DNA from: Phycisphaerales bacterium
GTDB taxonomy: Bacteria; Planctomycetota; Phycisphaerae; Phycisphaerales; UBA1924
Length of the DNA: 60,514 nt
Assembly: GCA_017642965.1 (NCBI GenBank)
Contig: JAEPOJ010000023.1
Span: forward strand, 1 to 60,514
Direction: 5' to 3'
A model generated the notes under the pieces. The model saw nothing but the letters and a program-made list of their open reading frames with translations. It did no database searches and had not been told where the DNA came from. Both the position numbers and the translations under genes were made by a program. Positions 54,557 through 60,514 of the stretch are shown here, in pieces (position 1 is the stretch's first letter; every line of letters starts with the position of its first letter).

Positions 54557-55009
54557 ATGACGACCCCAGACACAAACAACACGCTCGATCAGCGCATCGA
54601 CGCCACGATCCTGCGCTCCTACAAGCAGGCACGCCCGGGCTTCTCGCTCATCGAGCTCACGGCGGTGCTCGTCATCATCGGGCTCCTGATGGCCGGCGCC
54701 GCGATCGCCGTGCCCGGGTACCTCTCCCGCGCCCGCACACGCGTCACCAAGACCTCGATGACGACCATCAAGACCGCCATCAACACCTACATGGCCGACA
54801 ACGCCGGCACCCCGCCCGAGAGCATCAGCACGCTGATCCCAAACTACATCGAGCCGGGCACCGAGCTCGACGCGTGGGACCAGCCCTTTGTCTACCGCGC
54901 ACCGGGACAGAGCCAGGCGTTCGATCTCATCAGCTCGGGCCCAGACAAGGAGATCCAGACGAGCGATGACATCAACATCTGGACCATGGACGTGAACTCG
55001 GCGGACTAA
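54557..55009 (+). CDS. GspG-like pseudopilin
   Basis: A 150-residue prepilin. The cleavage and methylation site is PGFSLIELTAVLVIIGLLMA (cut after Gly28), followed by the amphipathic helix; the C-terminal part (LDAWDQPFVYRAPGQSQAFD, then SSGPDKEIQTSDDI) has the GspG-type calcium-site region. I start at ATG 54557, with AGGAG ten bases upstream. The 27-residue leader is longer than usual, a common planctomycete trait. It would be the major pseudopilin of the cluster. Confidence 0.88.
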   Translation: MTTPDTNNTLDQRIDATILRSYKQARPGFSLIELTAVLVIIGLLMAGAAIAVPGYLSRARTRVTKTSMTTIKTAINTYMADNAGTPPESISTLIPNYIEPGTELDAWDQPFVYRAPGQSQAFDLISSGPDKEIQTSDDINIWTMDVNSAD

Positions 55010-55033
55010 GCACGCGCGTTACGAAGAGGAACC

Positions 55034-55612
55034 ATGACACGCCACAGGAATGCTCATCCCGGGATGCGACGACGCGCATACACGACGCGGCGCGGGGTGA
55101 CCTTCCTCGAGGCCATCCTCGCGAGCGTGCTCCTGGCCATGGTGGCGTCCACACTCGCGGGCGGGGTCTCCTTCATGACCCAGTCCCAGCGGCGGATGGA
55201 TCAGAAGCTGGGCGCCGCGGAACTCGCCAACCGCCTCATCCTTCAGTTCATCGACGACCGGGAATCACTCCCCGACCGCTCGCTGCCCATCGAGTACGAC
55301 ATCGATCTGTACCGCTGGACGCTCGAGGAAGCCCCGGTCGAGTTCGTGTTCGACAACATCCAGGATGACAGCGCCGGGGGCGTGGGGGGCGGCGCGAGTC
55401 TTTCGCGCATCAAGCTCATCAAGGTCCGGGTCTGGCTCGCCGCGGACTCCGGCGGCTCTCGCTCCTACACCTCCGAGGTCCCCCACTGCGAGATCACCCG
55501 CCTGATCGATCCGCTCGCGTTCAACAACCCCGACTCGCTCAAGACCCTGCTCGAGCAGCCGGGCGGCATCGAACGCCTCTTCGAGTCCATGATGGAGGAC
55601 CTCGGCGGATGA
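55034..55612 (+). CDS. Pseudopilin, GspI-like by position
   Basis: A 192-residue prepilin-like protein: the site RRGVTFLEAILASVLLAMVA (cut after Gly21) with Glu at +5 as required for assembly. The remainder is not similar to a named family; QRRMDQKLGAAELANRLILQ continues the helix. It lies 24 bases after the GspG-like gene and overlaps the next by four bases (ATGA at 55609-55612). GspI or GspH is suggested by order only. Confidence 0.75.
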   Translation: MTRHRNAHPGMRRRAYTTRRGVTFLEAILASVLLAMVASTLAGGVSFMTQSQRRMDQKLGAAELANRLILQFIDDRESLPDRSLPIEYDIDLYRWTLEEAPVEFVFDNIQDDSAGGVGGGASLSRIKLIKVRVWLAADSGGSRSYTSEVPHCEITRLIDPLAFNNPDSLKTLLEQPGGIERLFESMMEDLGG

Positions 55613-56703
55613 CGCGGAACACCGGCCCCCATCACGCCCGCGGCTTCACGCTCATCGAGGTCTCGCTCGCCCTTGTTCTCAGCGGGCTGGTCCTCGCGGG
55701 GTGCCTGAGCGTGTTCGTCGCGTTGCGGAACGCGGAGAGCACCTTCGCCACCCGTTTCGAGCGGACCAACGAGCTCGACATCACCCGCACCTCCTTCTCT
55801 CGCGCGCTGCTGAGCCTGCAGATGCGTGAGGCCGTGACCAGCACCGTGGTCCGCGCCGGCAGCGAAGCGGAAACAACGCAGGACGAGGAAGACACCGACC
55901 GTCCCCGCATCATCCTCGAGACCGACCCCGCCGTCGAGCCCGACTCGACCGGATGGCTGCCGCAGCGCCTCGAGGTTGTCTGCGCCACGCCACCCGTCCC
56001 CGCCGGGCTCGCATCCCAGGCGGCCGAGTGGTACACCGCCGCATCGAAGGAAGAATCGCTGGACTTCTCCGCGCTCGACGGCTCGCAGGGCATCACGCGC
56101 GGCGTCTTCGAGCTGCGCCACACCGGCTCGCGCGAACGCGTCATGCAGCGCCTCGGGCTCATGAGCGCCAACGACGCCTACATGACCGAAGAAGAGCTGC
56201 AAGCCCAGCTCGACCCCAACGCCCCGCCGAACTGGACCCTCTGGTGGCGTCCGATCCTCACCGACGAGGCCCAGCAGCTCCTCAACGGCTACGGCCCGCT
56301 TCCCGACACCGTCGGCACGGAGGACGAGATCCGCGCCCGCCTCGCCGGCGCCATCCCACTGCTGCGAAACATCGAGCGCTGCATCTGGGAGATGTACAAG
56401 GAAGACCAGTTCATCAACGAGCACGTCGGAACGGAGATGGAAGACCTGCCCGCGTACGCCCAGTTCGAGGTCATCCTCAACAACCAGCAGTACGCGTCGT
56501 GGATGTTCGAGATCGACTGGGTGATCGGCGATGACCCGATCGATGTCGCCAGCGGCGGCTCCATCGACGACGCCACCGGCGACGACGCTGACGACCCCGC
56601 CGGCGGCGGAAACAATGGCGGACCGGGCGGCAACGACAACCCCGCGAACCGCCCCGGCAACAACACCGGCGGACGCCGATTCGATCTCTCGGGTGACTCA
56701 TGA
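55609..56703 (+). CDS. Pseudopilin, GspJ-like by position
   Basis: A 364-residue minor-pseudopilin-like protein with the site ARGFTLIEVSLALVLSGLVL (cut after Gly12) and Glu at +5. It is much longer than GspJ (about 200): a large globular middle and a Gly/Asn/Asp-rich C-terminal tail (about 310-350; ADDPAGGGNNGGPGGNDNPA). Start overlaps the previous stop by four bases; its own stop overlaps the next start likewise. Confidence 0.75.
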   Translation: MTRNTGPHHARGFTLIEVSLALVLSGLVLAGCLSVFVALRNAESTFATRFERTNELDITRTSFSRALLSLQMREAVTSTVVRAGSEAETTQDEEDTDRPRIILETDPAVEPDSTGWLPQRLEVVCATPPVPAGLASQAAEWYTAASKEESLDFSALDGSQGITRGVFELRHTGSRERVMQRLGLMSANDAYMTEEELQAQLDPNAPPNWTLWWRPILTDEAQQLLNGYGPLPDTVGTEDEIRARLAGAIPLLRNIERCIWEMYKEDQFINEHVGTEMEDLPAYAQFEVILNNQQYASWMFEIDWVIGDDPIDVASGGSIDDATGDDADDPAGGGNNGGPGGNDNPANRPGNNTGGRRFDLSGDS

Positions 56704-57569
56704 GCCCTCGCGCGAACACAACCCACCCCCGCAACGCCAGGCGCGCCTTCGCGTTCATTATGGTTGTCCTGCTCATGCTCGTGGTCTCGATGGGCATCGG
56801 GCTCGCGATGATGCGCTTCAGCGCCCAGACCAAGTCCGTCACGCGCCAGGTCAGCAAGTACCAGGAGCACCACCTCGGGCGTGGGCTGCAGGAAGCGATC
56901 GGGGCGTGGCTCCGCCAGCAGAACGGTCGCGACCTGCACGAAGCCCTCGAGCCCGAGACTGGCCACGCGATGGACATCATCCTCGCCGACGGCTCCGAGG
57001 TCAGCGTCTTCCTGCGAGATGCCCAGGGCGCCGCGCTCTCCAACCTCACCAACGAGTCGGACGTGCAGATCGAAGAGGGCGGGATCATCCTTCGCAACCT
57101 GGCGTCTGCGACCACCGAAGAGCAGTACCTGCGCGAGACTCGCCCGTTCGGACCGTTCAACATCAGCATCGCCAGCGCCAGCGACATCGTGCTCCAGGCC
57201 GCCGCGCAGGTCGTGGCCGGCGGGCTGGCGGACCGCTTCCTCGCCGAGCTCGGGTCGCTGCGCGAGAACCCAAACGCCATCTCACGCACTGAACTCACGC
57301 GGATCGCGACCGCCTCGGGGCTCGATTCCGAGCAGCGGGCCGCGCTCTTCAGGGTCTTCGCAACAGACATCGAGCTCTGGGCCGTCATCATCGAGGTCCG
57401 CGCCGGTGGCGGGATGCGTCAGGGGCAGCTCATCGCCCGATACGGCGGCGTCACCAATATTCGCAGCAGCAGCACCAACCGATCAGGCAATCCGACCGAA
57501 CTCGGTGCGTTCATCACGTGGAGGGAGCTGGAGCTGGATCAGCAGTATGATCTGTCTCAGCTCTACTAG
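56700..57569 (+). CDS. GspK-like minor pseudopilin
   Basis: A 289-residue protein with a positively charged N-terminus and a hydrophobic helix (AFAFIMVVLLMLVVSMGIGL, about 16-36) without the +5 Glu, as in GspK. The central region contains SNLTNESDVQIEEGGIILRN and a helical RFLAELGSLRENPNAISRTE segment such as GspK uses to cap the pseudopilus tip. It starts in an ATGA overlap with the GspJ-like gene. The assignment relies on the missing Glu5 and operon position. Confidence 0.65.
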   Translation: MSPRANTTHPRNARRAFAFIMVVLLMLVVSMGIGLAMMRFSAQTKSVTRQVSKYQEHHLGRGLQEAIGAWLRQQNGRDLHEALEPETGHAMDIILADGSEVSVFLRDAQGAALSNLTNESDVQIEEGGIILRNLASATTEEQYLRETRPFGPFNISIASASDIVLQAAAQVVAGGLADRFLAELGSLRENPNAISRTELTRIATASGLDSEQRAALFRVFATDIELWAVIIEVRAGGGMRQGQLIARYGGVTNIRSSSTNRSGNPTELGAFITWRELELDQQYDLSQLY

Positions 57570-57740
57570 GCACGAGCCGCCCCCGGGCACCTAGACTTTC
57601 CCGAGGACCGAACCGCGATTCACGCGAGACAACGCGAGAGCAGACCACGGCGATACTGGAAGCGGATTCACGCTTGAGCCGATAACCAGAGAGCCAGCCA
57701 ACAGAGACACGACCAGCCCGGCAGCCCAACGAGAGCCACC

Positions 57741-58601
57741 ATGAGCAACCCACTCACCCGATCACAAGCACGAACATGGACCATCGGCGCCCAAGCCGGG
57801 GCCCTGATCTGCGTGCTCGGCGCTGTCGCGGTCGGCATGATCGGGCTCCCGGAGCACGAGAAGGACGCATCGCTCCAGCAGGCACGCGAACGCATCATCG
57901 CCGCGGCTGGGACCGGCAACAATAAAAACAATACCGCCCGCGAGATCGACCCCTACCGATCGACCGATGTCGACACCCTCGGGCTCGCCGAGCGACTGGC
58001 GCTGCTCAACAACGCCCCCAGCCTCCCGACCACGGAAACCGAAGAGCCGACCACCGGCGACCCCGAGCCCGAGGAGGGCCCGGGGATCGATGACATCACC
58101 ATCGCCCGGCGCGTCAAGTACATCGGCTTCATCAACTCGTCGGACACCCAGCACGCGTTCATCCGGATCGATGGCAAGCAGCGCATCGTGACCGTGGGCG
58201 AGACCGCCCAGTCCGGCGACGAGCAGTTTCCCGACCTCCGTGTCGAACGTATTACACCCAAACTCATCATCCTCAGCGACGGCGAATCCCGCGCAGCGGT
58301 CGATCTGGCCAGCAAATCCGGCCCATCCGTGACCATGGTCGAGGGCGACGACATCGCGGTCGCCGTTGCAGACGACAACGACGGATCCCTGCTGACCGCG
58401 GAAGAAGAGGCCTACATCGAATCACTCCCCGCGCGGCAGCGTCAGAACGCGAGACGCCGATTGGAGCGTGAGAAGCGTGGCCTCTCCGCGGAACCCAACC
58501 GCAGACCCACACCAGAGCCGCTCGTGACGATCCGAGGAAACGCGGGCGAGAACAACAGCCGTCCCTCGATCGAGCGACGCGGAGATCGCCGAGACGACTG
58601 A
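57741..58601 (+). CDS. GspC/PilP-like inner-membrane protein
   Basis: A 286-residue bitopic protein: one transmembrane helix (about 17-36, AQAGALICVLGAVAVGMIGL), an acidic proline-rich linker, a beta domain (about 125-200; VKYIGFINSSDTQHAFIRID, then GKQRIVTVGETAQS) resembling the GspC/PilP homology region, and a long disordered basic tail (RQRQNARRRLEREKRG and on). A gap of 171 bases separates it from the GspK-like gene, with a TAGACT box at 57592-57597 that may give it its own promoter. Confidence 0.6.
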   Translation: MSNPLTRSQARTWTIGAQAGALICVLGAVAVGMIGLPEHEKDASLQQARERIIAAAGTGNNKNNTAREIDPYRSTDVDTLGLAERLALLNNAPSLPTTETEEPTTGDPEPEEGPGIDDITIARRVKYIGFINSSDTQHAFIRIDGKQRIVTVGETAQSGDEQFPDLRVERITPKLIILSDGESRAAVDLASKSGPSVTMVEGDDIAVAVADDNDGSLLTAEEEAYIESLPARQRQNARRRLEREKRGLSAEPNRRPTPEPLVTIRGNAGENNSRPSIERRGDRRDD

Positions 58602-58652
58602 GCGGGCACCCCCCGGAACCACACCCCCCAGAGACGTGAGCAGACACTTCCC

Positions 58653-60218
58653 TTGAGCGATCGCCTGTGCTACATCCGAAGAACCGACCGCGGCATCGTG
58701 CTCCGCGGGCTGCGCCTCATCGGCGGCCACACCGACGACTCGTGGGTCGTGGACCCCGGGGCGGACCCGGAGCTCATCATCGAGACCATCGATGAAGCCG
58801 CCGAGTGGATCCGCCAGCGCCTCGATATGAGCTCGAAGGCCGACCTGGGAGCGCTGGTCCTGGACACCGACGGCTCCGCGTGCACATGGGTCAAACCCGA
58901 GGATGCGGACCCGAGTCTCCTGGAATCCCGCGTCAACGAGGGACCGATCGAGCACGATCCGGACGAGCTCGAGCCGGTCGCGCAGGACGCGCTGAGCGAG
59001 CGGATTCCCCGCCTCCCGCGCGAGATGGATTACCAGCCGCTCAGCGAGGACCAAACCTCCACGGGCGCCCGCAGGGCCATCCTCGCGATCCCCGATGTGC
59101 CCGGGCGACTCCTCAAGGACAAGCTCGACGCCATGGGCATCCGCCCCGAGAAACTCACGAGCATCTGGCACGCGCTGTGCATCGCGTGGGACCCGGGCCT
59201 CGATTCCTCGAACGCCGCCTCACGCATCGTCAGCTCCGACGCCCCGATCAGCGCCATCGTCGCGATCGACCCCAACGACGCCCGCCTGATCTGGGCGTGG
59301 TCGCGTGAGGGCGAGCTGATCTGCGCGGGCAGCTCCCGCCTGCGTCGCGTGCACGGCGAGCACGAGCCACGCGTCATGATCTGGAAGAGCGACGTGGCCC
59401 GCCTCTGCGCCGACTGGCTCGGCTGGTCATCTCAGCTCGGGGTCAGCCCTTCGCGGGTCGTGGTGCTCGGCGAGCCCATCGCGCCACCGCCCGAAGAGGA
59501 TTCACCACCCACCGAGCGCCCCTACGATGCGGCGCAGCTCGGGGCCGCGCTCACGCAGCGGTGGCCCGACGCGACGCTCGACCTGCTCGGCGAGCCCGAC
59601 CCGATCGGCGCTACCCTCCAGCGGATCGCGCAACGTGAGATCAGCGGCTCGCTCAGCACCATCCAGGGGCTCGAGGCCCGCCCGACCCGTGCCCACCGCT
59701 CGATGTTCCGGTGGGCGGGGCTCGCGCTCACCGCCGCCGCGTGCGTGGTGCTGCTGCTCGCATGGCAGTTCATGTCGCGTGCGAACACGATCAAGGGCGA
59801 GACCCGGGCCCTCAACGCCCAGGCACGCACCGTGCTCTCGGACTACGACCCCGCGATGCAGGTCACCCAGGTCCGGCGAGCCGTGTTCGATCTCGAGTCC
59901 GACCTCATCGCGATCAGGCAGCGTCAGACGCCCATCGAGATCCCCGCGCCCAAGCCCATCCTCGAAGCGCTCGAGACGGTGTCGTACGTCGTCGGCTCGC
60001 CAGGCATCGAGGTGACCAAGGTCACCGTTAACACCCGGACAGTCACGGTCGTGCTCGTGGTCAGCGAGATCGCGCAGGCCGAGCGCGTGCTCAGCAGCCT
60101 GCGATCCATCGACGACTCGCTGCTCGATTGGCGATCCTCCCTCTCGCCCTCGAACCGGGGCGGGAACATCCAGGTCAGCCTGCTGGCCGACTGGCGTGAC
60201 GAGGAGGCCGGATCATGA
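58653..60218 (+). CDS. GspL-like fused PilM/PilN protein
   Basis: A 521-residue protein. The N-terminal 340 residues look like the actin-like cytoplasmic domain of GspL/PilM (ISAIVAIDPNDARLIWAWSR). One transmembrane helix (about 353-371, WAGLALTAAACVVLLLAWQF), a coiled coil and a PilN-like periplasmic ferredoxin fold (VSYVVGSPGIEVTKVTVNTR, then TVVLVVSEIAQAERVLSSL) follow. This is the GspL layout, unlike the separate pilM and pilN at 8520-10553. The start is TTG 58653; no ATG lies near. It overlaps the last gene by four bases. Confidence 0.65.
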   Translation: MSDRLCYIRRTDRGIVLRGLRLIGGHTDDSWVVDPGADPELIIETIDEAAEWIRQRLDMSSKADLGALVLDTDGSACTWVKPEDADPSLLESRVNEGPIEHDPDELEPVAQDALSERIPRLPREMDYQPLSEDQTSTGARRAILAIPDVPGRLLKDKLDAMGIRPEKLTSIWHALCIAWDPGLDSSNAASRIVSSDAPISAIVAIDPNDARLIWAWSREGELICAGSSRLRRVHGEHEPRVMIWKSDVARLCADWLGWSSQLGVSPSRVVVLGEPIAPPPEEDSPPTERPYDAAQLGAALTQRWPDATLDLLGEPDPIGATLQRIAQREISGSLSTIQGLEARPTRAHRSMFRWAGLALTAAACVVLLLAWQFMSRANTIKGETRALNAQARTVLSDYDPAMQVTQVRRAVFDLESDLIAIRQRQTPIEIPAPKPILEALETVSYVVGSPGIEVTKVTVNTRTVTVVLVVSEIAQAERVLSSLRSIDDSLLDWRSSLSPSNRGGNIQVSLLADWRDEEAGS

Positions 60219-60410
60219 GCACGCTCGACGCCCGCCAATCACGCCTCACCGCCGACGACCGCTACGAGCTCGCCATGCGGGCCCAGAACCAGCAGCGCCT
60301 CAACAGCCCCAAGCACCTGATCGTGCTGGGCATCCTCCTGCTGGTCGTCTCACTCGTCGCGTTCGGGGTGGCCTGGCAGACCCAGCGGTCCGCGTTGGAA
60401 AAGAACGAAC
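60215..60410 (+). CDS. PilO/GspM-like protein, truncated
   Basis: The first 65 residues of a bitopic protein: a helical start ([20 protein letters not shown]), one transmembrane helix (about 28-47, [20 protein letters not shown]) and the beginning of a coiled coil ([11 protein letters not shown]). This fits PilO/GspM, the expected next gene after a GspL-like one. The frame stays open to 60514, but from about 60411 the DNA appears to belong to another gene (gpmI, antisense), so the true product is cut here. Confidence 0.6.
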
Positions 60411-60514
60411 GGTCCTCGATCGCGAGATCGATCTGCCCGAGGTCCATCGCCACCACCCGGCCGGCGCCGATATTTGTGTGGCCGACCTCGGAATTGCCCA
60501 TCTGCCCGCTGGGC
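60411..60514 (-). CDS. gpmI: Fragment of 2,3-bisphosphoglycerate-independent phosphoglycerate mutase, probably a chimeric join
   Basis: On the minus strand the last bases encode [18 protein letters not shown] followed by [16 protein letters not shown], the highly conserved active-site loop of the glycolytic enzyme GpmI (which carries the Asn-Ser-Glu-Val-Gly-His metal-site motif). The [13 protein letters not shown] wording is the one I associate with Alphaproteobacteria. The match stops at about 60411, inside the coiled coil of the plus-strand PilO/GspM-like gene. A real gene overlap is implausible, so this is most likely foreign sequence joined during assembly. Confidence 0.7.

Overview
The window looks like a marine, high-GC planctomycete, most likely class Phycisphaerae. 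This rests on gene content and style, not a database comparison: glycine-betaine synthesis by glycine methylation, a futalosine-route menaquinone gene, two separate pilus/type II secretion-like loci, a giant AsmA-like protein, a seven-fold PA14 protein, and many GTG/TTG starts. Genes are densely packed, often with 4-base start/stop overlaps.

Layout. 1-5024 (minus strand): a betaine-synthesis pair (SDMT cut by the window edge, then GSMT), a two-subunit sodium:solute symporter with a strong terminator, and an outer-membrane porin with its own terminator. 5193-10553 (minus): a pilM-pilN-pilO-pilP-like-pilB operon. 10744-16052 (minus): futalosine hydrolase, an HD-GYP protein, a Ca2+/Na+ exchanger, a lipoprotein and a LOG-family protein. 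16139-20779 (minus): an AsmA-like giant, divergent from radA (20817-22268). 22272-22785: a small element made of two inverted REP-like arms around a DUF559 endonuclease gene, followed by a broken BamE-like gene. 23226-29503: a YbgC-type thioesterase, trmB, three poorly known envelope genes and a queC-queE-queD cluster. 29612-35828: an HtrA protease converging on an RND pump with its adaptor. 35965-42155: a solitary D12 adenine methylase, the PA14 protein and a frameshifted SLC13-type transporter. 42159-47339: an Hsp70 paralogue, two small unknown genes and pheT. 47630-52962: ilvE with terminator, a phosphatase-like/cytochrome c-like fusion lipoprotein, a large secreted protein, and a threonine dehydrogenase lacking its structural-zinc cysteines. 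53259-60410 (plus): a second secretion-like cluster (GspF, three pseudopilins, GspK-like, GspC-like, GspL-like, PilO/GspM-like). The last ~100 bases read, antisense, as an alphaproteobacterial-looking gpmI fragment, so the end is probably an assembly chimera.

The points most worth a second look are the REP-flanked nuclease element, the phosphatase-cytochrome fusion, the zinc-site loss in threonine dehydrogenase, a repeated leaderless-promoter pattern (a -10 box 5-8 bases before ATG) and a strong TGA-TC stop context. I saw no tRNA, rRNA or CRISPR array. No gene-free stretch exceeds about 300 bases. The two longest are 47340-47629 (an AT-rich patch and the ilvE ribosome site) and 52963-53258 (a TACAAT box at 53176-53181 before the second secretion cluster, nothing else recognised).
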